Assembly: GCF_002086695.1 (NCBI RefSeq) | Contig: NZ_MVIH01000006.1 | Coordinates: forward strand, 248,001-312,000 | DNA length: 64,000 bases | From: Mycolicibacterium rhodesiae | GTDB lineage: Bacteria > Actinomycetota > Actinomycetes > Mycobacteriales > Mycobacteriaceae | Direction of reading: 5' to 3' | Shown: piece after piece, positions 38,130 through 48,611 of the stretch | Layout of the letters: each line of letters begins with the position of its first letter | Numbering within the stretch: position 1 is the stretch's first letter | Notes under the pieces: model-generated | The model's database searches: none | What the model was told of the DNA's origin: nothing | What the model saw: the letters and a program-made list of their open reading frames with translations, nothing else | Program-made: the position numbers and the translations under genes

Positions 38130-38569
38130 TGGTGGTGGCTGCCGGGTTAAGCCGGTGGCATCCGATGTTCGCGCCCGCCGCGACCCTCTGGGTCGCGGCG
38201 TTCGCGTCGAGGCCGGCGTCGTGTTCGGCTTCGCGCTCGGCGAACCCGACTCGGCGACCGACCACCGGCGCACGCCCGGACGGTAACGTGGAGAACGGCG
38301 AACACCAGGACGAAACTCCACGGTCGGCGCAGCTCAACGCCTCTCGGTTCGGTAACGGCGGCGACACGCCAAAAACACGGCAGCGCGTTCCGAGGCGACG
38401 AGAGCGGTGTCAGGGGATATGTTCACCATCACGCACGAATACCACTGGCGCGATTCGTCTTTATCTGTCGCACCGCGGCGGAGCAAGCGGGTAGCGTCGG
38501 GACAGAGCCCAACGCGGACTTGATAGCTACGATCGAAGACCCGGCGAAGGAAAGTAGGACCCCACCACC
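38130..38569 (+). other. 440-bp gap between clpP2 and clpX without a convincing gene
   Basis: Apart from the hairpin at 38176-38200 this stretch shows no ORF with coding character; open frames here are short and GC-driven. It must contain the clpX promoter, so clpX appears to be transcribed separately from clpP1P2. M. tuberculosis carries extra genes (Rv2459, Rv2458) at this place; they are absent here. Confidence 0.6.
38176..38200 (+). terminator. GC-rich hairpin after clpP2
   Basis: A perfect 11-bp stem (38176-38186 with 38190-38200) around the loop TCT, 46 bp after the clpP2 stop. No T-run, as is common for mycobacterial terminators. Confidence 0.7.
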
Positions 38570-39850
38570 ATGGCGCGTATCGGAGACGGCGGTGACCTGC
38601 TGAAGTGCTCGTTCTGCGGTAAGAGTCAGAAGCAGGTGAAGAAGCTCATAGCGGGTCCGGGCGTCTACATCTGCGACGAGTGCATCGATCTCTGCAACGA
38701 GATCATCGAGGAGGAGTTGGCCGACGCCGACGACGTCAAACTCGACGAGCTGCCCAAGCCGGCTGAGATCCGCGAGTTCCTGGAGAACTACGTCATCGGG
38801 CAAGACACCGCCAAGCGCACGCTGGCCGTCGCCGTCTACAACCACTACAAGCGCATCCAGGCTCAGGAGAAGCACCGTGACTCCCGCGCCGAGCCGGTGG
38901 AGCTGGCCAAGTCCAACATCCTGATGCTCGGCCCGACCGGCTGCGGCAAGACCTACCTGGCGCAGACGCTGGCCAAGATGCTCAACGTGCCGTTCGCGAT
39001 CGCCGACGCCACCGCGCTGACCGAAGCCGGGTATGTGGGCGAGGATGTCGAGAACATTCTGCTCAAGCTGATCCAGGCCGCCGACTACGACGTGAAGCGC
39101 GCTGAGACCGGCATCATCTACATCGATGAGGTCGACAAGATCGCCCGCAAGAGCGAGAACCCGTCGATCACGCGCGACGTGTCCGGCGAGGGTGTGCAGC
39201 AGGCGCTGCTGAAGATCCTCGAGGGCACCCAGGCTTCGGTTCCTCCCCAGGGCGGCCGCAAGCATCCGCATCAGGAGTTCATCCAGATCGACACCACGAA
39301 CGTGCTGTTCATCGTTGCGGGTGCGTTCGCCGGGCTGGAGAAGATCGTCTCCGACCGCGTCGGCAAGCGTGGTCTGGGCTTCGGTGCCGAGGTGAAGTCC
39401 AAGGCCGAGATCGACACCCAGGACCACTTCGCCGAGGTGATGCCCGAGGATCTGATCAAGTTCGGGCTGATCCCGGAGTTCATCGGTCGTCTGCCGGTGG
39501 TGGCGTCGGTGACGAACCTGGACAAGGAATCGTTGGTGCAGATCCTGTCCCAGCCGAAGAACGCCCTGGTGAAGCAGTACACCCGGCTGTTCGAGATGGA
39601 CGGGGTCGAGCTCGAGTTCGCCGACGACGCGCTCGACGCCATCGCCGATCAGGCGATCCATCGCGGCACCGGTGCCCGCGGTCTGCGCGCGATCATGGAA
39701 GAAGTCCTGCTGCCGGTGATGTACGACATCCCGAGCCGCGACGACGTCGCCAAGGTCGTCGTGACCAAGGAGACCGTCCAGGACAACGTCTTGCCGACGA
39801 TCGTGCCGCGCAAGCCTGCGCGTCCCGAGCGCCGCGACAAGTCTGCCTAG
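38570..39850 (+). CDS. clpX: ATP-dependent Clp protease ATP-binding subunit ClpX
   Basis: 426 residues. N-terminal zinc-binding domain with four cysteines (KCSFCGKSQ and ICDECIDLC), then AAA+ core: Walker [11 protein letters not shown], Walker [11 protein letters not shown], and the [14 protein letters not shown] sensor-2 region near the C-terminus. The pore and IGF-type loops of the family are in their usual places. It unfolds ssrA-tagged and other substrates for ClpP1P2. ATG at 38570 preceded by AAGGAAAG at some distance. Single start candidate. Confidence 0.97.
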   Translation: MARIGDGGDLLKCSFCGKSQKQVKKLIAGPGVYICDECIDLCNEIIEEELADADDVKLDELPKPAEIREFLENYVIGQDTAKRTLAVAVYNHYKRIQAQEKHRDSRAEPVELAKSNILMLGPTGCGKTYLAQTLAKMLNVPFAIADATALTEAGYVGEDVENILLKLIQAADYDVKRAETGIIYIDEVDKIARKSENPSITRDVSGEGVQQALLKILEGTQASVPPQGGRKHPHQEFIQIDTTNVLFIVAGAFAGLEKIVSDRVGKRGLGFGAEVKSKAEIDTQDHFAEVMPEDLIKFGLIPEFIGRLPVVASVTNLDKESLVQILSQPKNALVKQYTRLFEMDGVELEFADDALDAIADQAIHRGTGARGLRAIMEEVLLPVMYDIPSRDDVAKVVVTKETVQDNVLPTIVPRKPARPERRDKSA

Positions 39851-39856
39851 GCGTCG

Positions 39857-39862
39857 TACCGT
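39857..39862 (+). promoter_or_regulatory. Putative leaderless -10 box
   Basis: TACCGT lies 6 nt before the ATG at 39869, with no ribosome-binding site. Confidence 0.45.
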
Positions 39863-39868
39863 CTGTAC

Positions 39869-40132
39869 ATGAAGACACTCCGCCACCGATCTGCGGTGGC
39901 CGCGGTAGCCGTCACTGTTGCCATGCTGGGTATCACCACGGCCTGTGGCTCCAACGAGAAGCCTGCGCCGACGACCAGCACGACAACGACCACCACCACG
40001 ACGCCGGCCAGCACGAGCGTGCCGCCGTCACCATCTCCGACGGAAAAGGGCTCGGACGGCGGCGGACCCAATAGCTTCTCGCCGACGGTGAAGGCCCCGC
40101 CGCCGCCGACGGCGATTCCCGGGAACAACTGA
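39869..40132 (+). CDS. Small Thr/Pro-rich lipoprotein
   Basis: 87 residues. Signal peptide with lipobox ITTAC-G (Cys near residue 27), then a run of Thr (TTSTTTTTTTTPAST) and a Pro/Ser/Gly-rich tail. There is no folded domain; such stalks are common O-mannosylation targets in mycobacteria (family-level knowledge). It starts 18 bp after clpX but probably from its own leaderless promoter. It ends 6 bp from the stop of the convergent fdhD gene. Confidence 0.72.
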   Translation: MKTLRHRSAVAAVAVTVAMLGITTACGSNEKPAPTTSTTTTTTTTPASTSVPPSPSPTEKGSDGGGPNSFSPTVKAPPPPTAIPGNN

Positions 40133-40138
40133 CGCCGG

Positions 40139-40963
40139 TCAGTGACGGATGCGGTCGGCCCGACTGTAGACGTTCATCGACTCACCACGCAGAAACGCGA
40201 CCAGCGTCAGCCCCGACTGGGTGGCGAGGTCGACGGCCAGGGAGGACGGCGCGGACACCGCGGCCAGCACCGGGATGCCGGCCATCACCGCCTTCTGGGT
40301 CAGTTCGAATGACGCGCGGCCGCTGACCAGCAGCACGGTGCCGCCCAGCGGGATGTGGTTGGTTTCCAACGCCCACCCGATGACCTTGTCGACGGCATTG
40401 TGCCTGCCGACGTCCTCGCGTACGGCGAGCAGCGCGGCGCCCGTGGTGAACAGGGCCGCACCGTGCAGTCCGCCGGTGCTGGCGAAAACTTTTTGCGCCG
40501 AGCGCAGTTGGTCCGGCATCGCGGTCAGTGCCGCAGCCTCGACCGTCGACGGGTCGTCGCCGGGGGAGTGCTGACTGGTCAGTCGCACCGCGTCGATCGA
40601 GGCCTTGCCGCATACCCCGCACGACGATGTGGTGTAGAAGTTTCGGGTCACGTCTACTTCCGGCATCGGTACGCCGGGGCGCAGCGTCACGTCGAGGACG
40701 TTGTAGGTGTTCACCCCGTCGGCCTCCGCGCCGCGGCAATAGCGAACGGTGAGCACGTCGTCGCGATGGGCGATGACTCCCTCGGTCAGCAGAAAGCCCT
40801 GCGCCAGTTCGACATCGGATCCCGGTGTGCGCATGGTGACCGTCAGCGGTGTCCCATTCACCCGGATCTCCAGCGGCTCCTCGACCACAAGCGTCTCCGG
40901 ACGCTCGGTCGCTGTGCCGTCGTAGACGTGGCTGGCCCGCCGCCGCGCGGTCACCCGGCCCAT
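40139..40963 (-). CDS. fdhD: Formate dehydrogenase sulfurtransferase/accessory protein FdhD
   Basis: 274 residues. N-terminal [23 protein letters not shown] and the loop with the functional cysteines CGVCGKAS (residues about 136-143). [10 protein letters not shown] is the third conserved FdhD box. FdhD passes sulfur from a cysteine desulfurase to the molybdenum cofactor of formate dehydrogenase. It overlaps the end of fdhF by 13 bp, so the enzyme and its maturation factor are cotranscribed (Rv2900c-Rv2899c type pair). Confidence 0.93.
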   Translation of the reverse strand: MGRVTARRRASHVYDGTATERPETLVVEEPLEIRVNGTPLTVTMRTPGSDVELAQGFLLTEGVIAHRDDVLTVRYCRGAEADGVNTYNVLDVTLRPGVPMPEVDVTRNFYTTSSCGVCGKASIDAVRLTSQHSPGDDPSTVEAAALTAMPDQLRSAQKVFASTGGLHGAALFTTGAALLAVREDVGRHNAVDKVIGWALETNHIPLGGTVLLVSGRASFELTQKAVMAGIPVLAAVSAPSSLAVDLATQSGLTLVAFLRGESMNVYSRADRIRH

Positions 40964-43293
40964 GCGTCGCCGCCTTCGGGGTTGTGGCCGCCCGGTTCCA
41001 GCCGGATGACGACCGCCTTTGACACCGGCGTATTCGATCGGGCGGCAACGTGATCCAGCGGTACGAGGGGATTGGTCTCGGGGTAGTAGGCGGCAGCGTT
41101 ACCGACCGGCGTGGAGTACGGCACGACCAGGAAGTCCTTGGCGCGGCGCTCCTGTAATTGGCCCCCGCCGTCGGTGAACTCCGACACCAGGTCGACACGG
41201 TCACCTTCGGCGAGGCCGAGGGACCCGATGTCGGCGGGGTTGACGAACACGACGCGGCGCCCGCCCTTGACCCCGCGATAACGATCGTCCAGGCCGTAGA
41301 TGGTGGTGTTGTACTGGTCGTGGCTGCGCAGTGTTTGCAGCACCAGCCGCCCCGGCGGTACCGGCACCCACTGCATCGGGTTCACCGCGAAGTTCGCCTT
41401 GCCCGTCACGGTGGGGAACTCACGGGAATCCCGTGGTGGATGGGGCAATTGGAAGCCATCGGGCTGACGCACCCGGGTGTTGTAGTCGGCGCAGCCAGGC
41501 ACCACCGCGGCGATCGCATCGCGGATCGTGTCGTAGTCGGCGGCGAAGCTCTCCCACGGGACCGGGTGATCGGCGCCCAGCACGGTGCGGGCCAGCTGAC
41601 AGATGATGGCGACCTCACTGCGGACCTGGTCGCTGGGCGGTGTCAGGCTACCGCGGGACAGATGCACCATGGACATCGAATCTTCAACCGAGACAACCTG
41701 TTTGTGACCGTTCACCAGGTCGCGGTCGGTACGGCCCAGGGTGGGCAGGATCAACGCCGTGCGGCCGTGCACCACGTGGCTGCGATTGAGTTTCGTCGAT
41801 ATCTGGACGGTCAGCGCGCAGGTGCTCAGCGCAGATTCGGTGACCGCGGTATCCGGGGTGGCCGACGCGAAGTTTCCGCCCATCGCGAGGAACACCGAGG
41901 CGCGGCCGTCCCGCATCGCCCGGATCGCGTCGACGGTGTCGAAGCCGTGTTTGCGGGGACTGGCGATGCCGAATCGGGTGTCGAGCGCGGCAAGGAACTG
42001 TTCGGGCGCTTTCTCCCAGATCCCCATCGTGCGGTCGCCCTGGACGTTTGAATGACCGCGCACCGGGCACACGCCCGCCCCGGGCTTTCCGATCATGCCG
42101 CGCAGCAGCAGCAGGTTGGTCATCTCGGCGATCGTGGCCACCGCGTGGGTGTGTTGGGTGATACCCATGGCCCAGCACACGATCGTGCGCTGCGACGCCG
42201 CGAGCAGACCGGCGACCTTGTCCAACTGCGTGCGGGCGATGCCGGTGGCTTCGGTGACGCTGTCGAGGTCCACCCTGCGGGCTTCGGCGAGGTACTCGTC
42301 GAAGCCGTGGCAGTGCGCGTCGACGAACTCGCGGTCGATCACGCTGCCGGGGGCCCGATCGTCGGCCTCCACCAGCAGTCGGCCCAGCCCCTTGAACAAC
42401 GCCAGATCGCCACCGAGGCGGATCTGGACGAACTCGTCGGCGATCGGTACCCCGTGACCCACCACACCGTTGACCTTCTGCGGATCCTTGAACCGGATCA
42501 GTCCGGCCTCGGGGAGCGGATTGATGGCGATGATCTTGGCGCCGTTGGCTTTCGCCTTTTCCAGCACCGACAGCATCCGTGGATGGTTGGTGCCGGGATT
42601 CTGTCCGGCGATCACGATCACGTCGGCGTGCTCGATATCGTCGACGGTCACCGACCCTTTGCCGACGCCGATGGAATCCATCAGCGCGGTGCCCGATGAC
42701 TCGTGGCACATGTTGGAGCAGTCCGGCAGATTGTTGGTCCCGAAACTGCGCACCAGCAGTTGGTAGAGGAACGCGGCTTCGTTGCTGGTGCGTCCTGAGG
42801 TGTAGAACACCGCCTCGTCCGGGGACGCGAGCCCGTTGAGGTGGTCGGCGATCAGCCGGTAGGCGTCCTCCCACTCGATCGGCCGGTAGTGCTGATCGCC
42901 GGGCCGCAACACCATCGGGTGGGTGAGCCGTCCCTGCTGCGAAAGCCAGTACTCGGGTTTGGCGGCCAGCTCGTCGACCGAGTGGCGGGCGAAGAACTCC
43001 GGCGTGACCCGGCGCTTGGTGGCCTCTTCGGACACCGCCTTGGCTCCGTTCTCGCAGAACTCGGCGAGCTTGCGGCCGCCATGCTCCTCGGGCCATGCGC
43101 ACCCCGGGCAGTCGAAACCATGGCGCTGGTTGATTCGTACCAGGGTGGAAAGGGTGCGCAGAGGGCCCATCTGCTCCAGGGCGCGCTGCATAGTCACCAC
43201 CACCGCCTTGACCCCGGCGGCCTCGTCTTTGGGTTCGCTGACGTCGACCGCGTGTTCGTCGTAGTCGGCGGGGATGTCGCGGCCGGTGCTCAT
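40951..43293 (-). CDS. fdhF: FdhF/YdeP-family molybdopterin oxidoreductase
   Basis: 780 residues (779 in M. tuberculosis FdhF). C62-P-G-C65 and C80 near the N-terminus; C196 in SNMCHESSG is the place of the Mo ligand. Molybdopterin-guanine-dinucleotide binding segments include [12 protein letters not shown] and [12 protein letters not shown]. The C-terminal molydop_binding domain ([19 protein letters not shown]) is present. The family is annotated as formate dehydrogenase; the YdeP subgroup lacks a proven substrate, so formate oxidation is likely but not certain. No membrane or electron-transfer subunit is encoded next to it. Confidence 0.9.
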   Translation of the reverse strand: MSTGRDIPADYDEHAVDVSEPKDEAAGVKAVVVTMQRALEQMGPLRTLSTLVRINQRHGFDCPGCAWPEEHGGRKLAEFCENGAKAVSEEATKRRVTPEFFARHSVDELAAKPEYWLSQQGRLTHPMVLRPGDQHYRPIEWEDAYRLIADHLNGLASPDEAVFYTSGRTSNEAAFLYQLLVRSFGTNNLPDCSNMCHESSGTALMDSIGVGKGSVTVDDIEHADVIVIAGQNPGTNHPRMLSVLEKAKANGAKIIAINPLPEAGLIRFKDPQKVNGVVGHGVPIADEFVQIRLGGDLALFKGLGRLLVEADDRAPGSVIDREFVDAHCHGFDEYLAEARRVDLDSVTEATGIARTQLDKVAGLLAASQRTIVCWAMGITQHTHAVATIAEMTNLLLLRGMIGKPGAGVCPVRGHSNVQGDRTMGIWEKAPEQFLAALDTRFGIASPRKHGFDTVDAIRAMRDGRASVFLAMGGNFASATPDTAVTESALSTCALTVQISTKLNRSHVVHGRTALILPTLGRTDRDLVNGHKQVVSVEDSMSMVHLSRGSLTPPSDQVRSEVAIICQLARTVLGADHPVPWESFAADYDTIRDAIAAVVPGCADYNTRVRQPDGFQLPHPPRDSREFPTVTGKANFAVNPMQWVPVPPGRLVLQTLRSHDQYNTTIYGLDDRYRGVKGGRRVVFVNPADIGSLGLAEGDRVDLVSEFTDGGGQLQERRAKDFLVVPYSTPVGNAAAYYPETNPLVPLDHVAARSNTPVSKAVVIRLEPGGHNPEGGDAWAG

Positions 43294-43329
43294 GCCCTCA
43301 AATCTAGGCCGCGGTGCCGGCGGCCGACA

Positions 43330-44292
43330 CTAACGGGCGGACTTGGCGGTCCCCTTGGTGCCTGCCGGGCGGGCGTCGCGCGTGCCGGACGCCCGAGTCG
43401 AACCGGTGGGCCGGCTGTTGGCCGTGGCCGTCGCGGACGCCGCAGCGGCAGACGAGTGCTTGGCGCGCGGCCCGGCGACCCCTCGCGCCGACGTGGCGGA
43501 GGCGGAGACGCGCGTGGTGCTGGTGTCGACCTTGGTGGCGTCGCCGGCTGCCGGCAGGCCGCTCGGAGCGCGGAGGGCTCGGGCCGCGGCCGGGACCACG
43601 GCTGCCGAGGCGGATCCGCCGGTCAGGGTGGCCGAGATGGAGTGCAGCACGTTCTTGACCACATCGACCATCATGGCGATGCCCTGGGCGGCCGCGGTCA
43701 TCACCTCCGTGATACCGGCCTGTATGGCAGCGCCGAGTCCGTCCGAACCGGCTGCGGCGGCGGTCTTGATGAAGGCATCCACCACCGCCCCGACGACCGG
43801 TAGCGCCGCCTCGGGAATGGCCGCCAGAACTGTTATTGCGCCGCCGATCACGGTGGGCGCCAACGCAATCATCGGGCCGATCTGCGTCAGAATGCCCGAC
43901 AGTGGTGAGCTCAGGTCGCCGCCGACCGGTGGGGACAGGAGCAGACTGACATTGACCATCGCCTCGCCCAGCGGCGTGCCTTGAGCCAACTGATCGAGCA
44001 ACTCGGTGTTGATGAACTGCATCGTCGCGGCAGCGTCTGGGTTGAACGCGGCGAGCGCCGTCATGATCGCCAAAACCTGTGGCAGGCCGAACGGCAACGA
44101 CACGCTGGGCACTGCAGCGGCCGACGTCGGCGGCAGTGTGTTGCTCCAGGCGGCGCTGTCCAGGCTGGCCAGTTGGAACGCAGCCGTGCGTGAGGGCGCC
44201 GACGAGATCGGCGAACCGTACAGATCGAGTGGCGACGCACCCGCGACGACGGCACAGACGGCTAACGGTGCGATGACGGTTGTTCGAAACAT
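43330..44292 (-). CDS. Secreted Ala-rich protein with Ser/Ala/Arg low-complexity tail
   Basis: 320 residues from the ATG at 44292; the frame is open to 44382, but the upstream 30 residues are not signal-like and the ATG gives a clean signal peptide (MFRTTVIAPLAVCAVVAGASP). The mature part is hydrophobic and Ala-rich with several helices (residues about 60-230), followed by a tail of about 90 residues made of Ala, Ser, Thr, Arg and Gly. It shares this order with the protein at 33487. No known family; a cell-envelope location is probable. Confidence 0.62.
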   Translation of the reverse strand: MFRTTVIAPLAVCAVVAGASPLDLYGSPISSAPSRTAAFQLASLDSAAWSNTLPPTSAAAVPSVSLPFGLPQVLAIMTALAAFNPDAAATMQFINTELLDQLAQGTPLGEAMVNVSLLLSPPVGGDLSSPLSGILTQIGPMIALAPTVIGGAITVLAAIPEAALPVVGAVVDAFIKTAAAAGSDGLGAAIQAGITEVMTAAAQGIAMMVDVVKNVLHSISATLTGGSASAAVVPAAARALRAPSGLPAAGDATKVDTSTTRVSASATSARGVAGPRAKHSSAAAASATATANSRPTGSTRASGTRDARPAGTKGTAKSAR

Positions 44293-44590
44293 AACGACCC
44301 CCCAGAGGTTGAATTTAAATCTCCCTGTACCCGGTATACGACGTTTGAATCCTTGCTGAACAAAAATTTGGCATCTCGTCAATATTTAATTTTTAGCTGG
44401 TCTACGTGCAGAAAGTGAAGTTGCACCCGGTGCTTATTTGCCCATACTGGGTTTGCGAGAAGTTGTTGCGGATCAGGCCGCATTCTGTCGTTGACGCAGG
44501 CGTAACGAGATCGGCATGGAAGCGACCTAACGTGGGCCGGTCACACGCCAGCGAGCAGACGCGGGCGTCTTGGGTGCAGAGGAAAGACAG
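44293..44590. other. 298-bp divergent control region with an AT-rich island
   Basis: Between the minus-strand Ala-rich protein and glnN. Bases 44350-44400 are markedly AT-rich for this genome (runs such as ATATTTAATTTTTA), which is typical of regulated promoters or nucleoid-protein binding (Lsr2-like). No gene or clear operator palindrome was seen. Confidence 0.45.
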
Positions 44591-46765
44591 TTGAGCGGAA
44601 ACGCGGCCCGCCTTCAGGCGATCGTCAATGTCGAGGCGTACGAGCCTCCCCCTTTCAGCTTCGATCCGGGCGAAGCGCCAGGCGAGATCTTCGGCGCCAA
44701 CGTCTTCACCCTGGCCGAAATGCGGCTGCGGTTGCCGAAGTCGGTGTACAAGTCGGTCGTCGCGACCATCGAGAAGGGCGCGAAGCTCGATCCGGCCGTC
44801 GCCGATGCCGTCGCCTCGGTGATGAAGGACTGGGCGTTGTCGAAGGGCGCGACCCACTACGCGCACGTCTTCTACCCGATGACCGGTCTCACCGCCGAAA
44901 AGCACGACAGCTTCCTGGAGCCTGTGAACGACGGCGCGACGCTCGCCGAATTCGCCGGCAAAACCCTGATCCAGGGCGAGCCCGATGCTTCCAGCTTCCC
45001 GTCCGGCGGCCTGCGCAGCACCTTCGAGGCGCGTGGCTACACCGGCTGGGACGTCACCAGCCCGGCCTACATTCTGGAGAACCCGAACGGCAACACCCTG
45101 TGCATCCCGACGGTATTCGTCTCGATGACCGGTGAGGCACTCGACTTCAAGACCCCGCTCCTGCGCAGCCAGCAGGCGATGGGTGCACAGGCTGAGCGAA
45201 TCCTGAAGCTGTTCGGCCACAAGGATTTCGACCACATCGTGTCGTTCTGTGGGCCTGAGCAGGAGTACTTCCTGGTCGACCGGCACTTCTTCTTGGCTCG
45301 TCCCGACTTGATCAACGCCGGCCGCACGCTGTTCGGTGCGAAACCGCCCAAGGGTCAGGAATTCGACGACCACTACTTCGGCGCCATTCCCGACCGGGTG
45401 CTGGCCTTCATGATGGACACCGAGCGGGAGCTGTTCAAGCTCGGCATCCCGGCCAAGACCCGCCACAACGAGGTCGCCCCAGGCCAGTTCGAGATCGCGC
45501 CCATGTTCGAGCGGGCCAACATCGCGGCCGACCACCAGCAGCTGTTGATGACGACGTTCCGCAACATCGCCAAGAAGCACGGCATGGAATGCCTGTTCCA
45601 CGAGAAGCCGTTCGCCGGTGTCAATGGTTCTGGCAAGCACGTCAACTTCTCGATGGGCAACGCGCAATTCGGCAGCCTGCTCGTGCCGGGTGACACCCCG
45701 CACGAGAACGCCCAGTTCCTGGTGTTCTGCGCGGCCGTCATCAGGGCCGTGCACAAGTTCGCCGGGCTGCTGCGCGTTTCGGTGGCCTCGGCCACCAACG
45801 ATCACCGCCTTGGCGCCAACGAGGCTCCGCCGGCCATCATCTCGATCTTCCTCGGGGATCAGCTGGCCGACGTGTTCGATCAAATCGCCAAGGGAGCGGC
45901 CACCTCGTCAAAGGGCAAGGGCGTCATGCACATCGGTGTCGACACGCTGCCCGAGCTGCCGACCGATCCGGGCGACCGCAACCGCACCAGCCCGTTTGCG
46001 TTCACCGGCAACCGATTCGAGTTCCGCGCGCCGGGGTCGGGGCAGACGATCAACGTCCCGATGATCATCCTCAACACGATCATGGCCGACTCGCTCGACT
46101 ACATGGCCACCGTGCTGGAGACGGCCGTCGCAGGCGGCGAGAGCTTCGACGAGGCGGTGCAGAAGCTGCTCACCGAGATCATCACCGAGCACGGTGCGGT
46201 CGTGTTCAACGGCGACGGATACTCGGAGAACTGGCAGATCGAAGCGGCTGAGCGAGGCCTGCCGAATCTCAAGACCACCCTCGATGCCATCCCGCAGCTG
46301 GTCACTCCGGAGGCGATCGAGGTCTTCGAGAAATACGGCGTCTTCAATTCGCGGGAGCTGCACAGCCGCGAGGAGGTCCGCTACGAGACCTACGCCCTGA
46401 CGATCAACGTCGAGGCCAAGCTGACGCTGGAAATGGGTTCGACGGTGGTCCTGCCCGCGGCCGTTCGATACCAGACCGAGTTGGCGCAGAACGTCGCGGC
46501 GCTGAAGGCAGCCGGGGTGGCGGCGGACACCGCATTGCTGGAGACCGTGTCCACGCCGATTTCGGAGCTGACCGCTGCGTTGGCAGCACTCAAGTCAGCA
46601 CTGGGCGCGCACGGCGGCGACACCGCCAAGGAAGAAGCCGAGCACGCAGCGAGCCTGTTGCCGTTGATGGATGCGGTGCGTGCGGCCGCGGACACGCTGG
46701 AAAGCGTTGTCGCCGACGATCTCTGGCCGCTGCCGACCTACCAGGAGATGCTGTACATCTTGTGA
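44591..46765 (+). CDS. glnN: Glutamine synthetase type III
   Basis: 724 residues, the length of GSIII rather than GSI (about 470). GSIII-specific features: N-terminal [35 protein letters not shown], the Glu-rich catalytic segment [33 protein letters not shown] and [13 protein letters not shown]. The TTG at 44591 was chosen because AGAGGAAAG lies 4-6 bases upstream. It makes glutamine from glutamate and ammonia; many mycobacteria carry it in addition to GlnA1. It forms a single-gene unit with a hairpin behind it. Confidence 0.93.
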   Translation: MSGNAARLQAIVNVEAYEPPPFSFDPGEAPGEIFGANVFTLAEMRLRLPKSVYKSVVATIEKGAKLDPAVADAVASVMKDWALSKGATHYAHVFYPMTGLTAEKHDSFLEPVNDGATLAEFAGKTLIQGEPDASSFPSGGLRSTFEARGYTGWDVTSPAYILENPNGNTLCIPTVFVSMTGEALDFKTPLLRSQQAMGAQAERILKLFGHKDFDHIVSFCGPEQEYFLVDRHFFLARPDLINAGRTLFGAKPPKGQEFDDHYFGAIPDRVLAFMMDTERELFKLGIPAKTRHNEVAPGQFEIAPMFERANIAADHQQLLMTTFRNIAKKHGMECLFHEKPFAGVNGSGKHVNFSMGNAQFGSLLVPGDTPHENAQFLVFCAAVIRAVHKFAGLLRVSVASATNDHRLGANEAPPAIISIFLGDQLADVFDQIAKGAATSSKGKGVMHIGVDTLPELPTDPGDRNRTSPFAFTGNRFEFRAPGSGQTINVPMIILNTIMADSLDYMATVLETAVAGGESFDEAVQKLLTEIITEHGAVVFNGDGYSENWQIEAAERGLPNLKTTLDAIPQLVTPEAIEVFEKYGVFNSRELHSREEVRYETYALTINVEAKLTLEMGSTVVLPAAVRYQTELAQNVAALKAAGVAADTALLETVSTPISELTAALAALKSALGAHGGDTAKEEAEHAASLLPLMDAVRAAADTLESVVADDLWPLPTYQEMLYIL

Positions 46766-46784
46766 GTTAGCTGTCGTCCCAGCC

Positions 46785-46820
46785 GGTGCCGGCGCTCCTG
46801 ATCTCGGAGGCGCCGGCACC
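46785..46820 (+). terminator. Hairpin after glnN
   Basis: GGTGCCGGCGC (46785-46795) and GCGCCGGCACC (46810-46820) form an 11-bp perfect stem 20 bp behind the glnN stop codon. Confidence 0.7.
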
Positions 46821-46900
46821 GCCTTTGGACCCTGGCCGATGCGTTCCCTGTCAATCACATCAGGGCCGAAAGTCTCTGCTGCTCGGTGTCTTCGGCGCCC

Positions 46901-46906
46901 TATGTT
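46901..46906 (+). promoter_or_regulatory. Putative leaderless -10 box
   Basis: TATGTT lies 7 nt before the ATG at 46914, with no Shine-Dalgarno sequence. Confidence 0.5.
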
Positions 46907-46913
46907 TGGCCCT

Positions 46914-47282
46914 ATGACGGATCACGGTCACCATTCCGATGTGCTCACCGAGTTGAACCCACAACATCGGGCGTTACGGCAGATGATTCCCGAGGTATAT
47001 GAGGGGTTCGGTGCGCTGAGCCGGGCCGCGATGGGTACCGGTGCGGTCGAGGCCAAGGTCAAGGAACTGATGGCGATGGTGATCGGAGTCGTCCAAGGGT
47101 GCGATGGATGCATTGCATCGCATGCCCGCGGAGCAGTTCGTGCGGGTGCCACCAGGCAGGAGGCCGCTGAGGTCATCGGTGTCAGCATCATGATGCACGG
47201 TGGTCCGGCAACGATTTACGGCGCACGTGCCTACACGGCGTTCTGCGAGTTCGCCGATGCCGCGCAGAGTCACCCGGCATGA
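46914..47282 (+). CDS. Carboxymuconolactone decarboxylase/AhpD-like protein
   Basis: 122 residues, one CMD domain. The AhpD-type redox motif is C63-x2-C66-x3-H70 in GCDGCIASH, after KVKELMAMVIGVV. Such proteins act as small alkylhydroperoxidase-like disulfide reductants; the closest named reaction (carboxymuconolactone decarboxylation) is unlikely because no aromatic-pathway genes are near. A DsbA-like oxidoreductase gene follows 38 bp later. The His-rich N-terminus (DHGHHSD) could bind metal. Confidence 0.85.
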   Translation: MTDHGHHSDVLTELNPQHRALRQMIPEVYEGFGALSRAAMGTGAVEAKVKELMAMVIGVVQGCDGCIASHARGAVRAGATRQEAAEVIGVSIMMHGGPATIYGARAYTAFCEFADAAQSHPA

Positions 47283-47307
47283 CGCCGACGGTCTGCTAGC
47301 CGGCCGG

Positions 47308-47313
47308 TACTCT
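47308..47313 (+). promoter_or_regulatory. Putative leaderless -10 box
   Basis: TACTCT lies 7 nt before the ATG at 47321; no ribosome-binding site. Confidence 0.45.
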
Positions 47314-47320
47314 CGCCGCC

Positions 47321-47947
47321 ATGCGTACCGTCGAGGTCTTCGCCGACATCCTGTGTCCGTTCACCCACGTCGGGCTGCGGACCCTGATCGACCGGCGCAC
47401 CGAGCGCGGCCTCACTGAACCACGCCTGCGTATCCGAGCCTGGCCACTGGAGCTGATCAACGGCAGTCCGCTTGATCGGCACCACGTTGCTGCCGAGATC
47501 TCGGCGCTTCGCGCGTCGGTGCGTCCCGACCTGTTCGCGGGCTTCTCCGCCGACGCATTCCCGAAAACGTCGATGACGGCATATGCGCTGACCGCTGCTG
47601 CCGACCGCGCCGGCGATCCCGTGCTGGTCGAAGAGGTCGGGTTGGCGTTGCGGAATGCACTGTTCGAAGAGGGCCTTGATATCGGGCGGCCCGAGGTCAT
47701 CGGGTCCATCGCAGCCCGGTTCGGCCTCGAACCCCTTGACGCAGAGGCCACGTCCGTTGCGGTCCAGGCTGATTGGGACGCGGGCCGCGCTCGCGGCGTA
47801 GTCGGATCGCCGCATTTCTTCACCGAGGACGGCGCGGACTGGTTCTGCCCTGGCCTGGCGATCAGCCGCGATGACGTCGGCAACTTCATCGTCGCCTGGA
47901 AAGCCGGCTCGGAGGCCTTCGTCGATCGTGTCTTTACCTCAGTCTGA
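47321..47947 (+). CDS. DsbA/FrnE-family thiol oxidoreductase with single active-site cysteine
   Basis: 208 residues with the thioredoxin fold and helical insertion of the DsbA-FrnE group. The active-site motif is C12-P-F-T (VFADILCPFTHVG): only the nucleophilic Cys of the usual C-x-x-C is kept. The cis-Pro loop is GVVGSPHFF near residue 163. Cytoplasmic. It may reduce mixed disulfides with mycothiol or act as a transferase. It sits next to the sulfide cluster but ends 23 bp from the convergent rhodanese gene. Confidence 0.85.
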   Translation: MRTVEVFADILCPFTHVGLRTLIDRRTERGLTEPRLRIRAWPLELINGSPLDRHHVAAEISALRASVRPDLFAGFSADAFPKTSMTAYALTAAADRAGDPVLVEEVGLALRNALFEEGLDIGRPEVIGSIAARFGLEPLDAEATSVAVQADWDAGRARGVVGSPHFFTEDGADWFCPGLAISRDDVGNFIVAWKAGSEAFVDRVFTSV

Positions 47948-47970
47948 ACGGATTACGACAGGCTTCTCGA

Positions 47971-48303
47971 TCAGATGACGGTGCCGGCGGCGCCGTCCTC
48001 GCGAATCACCGGGTGTCCGGTGCGCTGCCAGGCCCCCATCCCGCCGGCCAAGTTGTAGACGGTTAGCCCGGCCGCGGCAAGTTTGGTTGCCGCCACGCTG
48101 GATCGACCTCCCGAGCGGCAGACCGCAACGATCGGAGCGGCGGGCTCGAAGAGGTGCGCGTCAAGATCGCCGAGTCGCACATGAACAGCGCCGGGAGCGT
48201 GTCCGGCGTTCCACTCATCATCCTCGCGAACGTCGAGCAGGAGGGCGCCGGACCTGTCGACGAGCATCATTGCGCCGCCAGGGTCGACTTCCAATACACC
48301 CAT
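47971..48303 (-). CDS. Single-domain rhodanese
   Basis: About 110 residues; ATG at 48303, or GTG one codon upstream, both behind AAAGGTGA. One rhodanese domain with active loop CRSGGRS (persulfide-forming Cys) and the DVREDDEWNAGHAPGAVHV entry motif. It should move sulfane sulfur between thiols such as mycothiol persulfide. Its promoter region holds a TACCC-N4-GGGTA operator with TATATT as -10 box on the minus strand, the same geometry as at 29195. It is divergent from the CstB-like gene. Confidence 0.88.
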   Translation of the reverse strand: MGVLEVDPGGAMMLVDRSGALLLDVREDDEWNAGHAPGAVHVRLGDLDAHLFEPAAPIVAVCRSGGRSSVAATKLAAAGLTVYNLAGGMGAWQRTGHPVIREDGAAGTVI

Positions 48304-48396
48304 CACGCATCACCTTTCAATGTCGGAGCCGAAAGCCCCGGGATGAACTCCCATGTCGGCCGAACGATCTACGCGTCGCCGGACCTCACCACTCAA

Positions 48397-48414
48397 TATA
48401 CCCTATGGGGTATA
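48397..48414. promoter_or_regulatory. CsoR/CstR-type operator, rhodanese side
   Basis: TACCC-TATG-GGGTA within an 18-bp near-palindrome that differs from the site at 29195 in only one base. On the minus strand its end overlaps TATATT, a fitting -10 box for the rhodanese gene. Confidence 0.75.
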
Positions 48415-48611
48415 GATGTTTGGCTACTGCGCAGGCGGGGTGGCCAGCGTGCGCGACCTCGCGCGAGTGCCGGCCGGGGCGTCTGTGACATGTCTCTCAC
48501 TAGCCCCACCGGGACATTCGGGCAGCTCAGGCAGTATCAGAGGCCATCGGTTCGATATACCGGAGGGGGCATATCGAAGGATGTGGCGGATTATCAGCCC
48601 ACGGGAATAAG

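Noticed and set aside
39950..40020. Thr-codon run (ACC/ACG/ACA repeats) that looks like a short tandem repeat or CRISPR-like array
   Set aside because: It lies in frame within the lipoprotein gene and encodes its Thr-rich stalk; units are three bases and not spaced repeats.
48416..48610. A 64-codon plus-strand frame in the sulfide control region
   Set aside because: No ribosome-binding site or codon bias, and it runs across the operator region between two divergent promoters.
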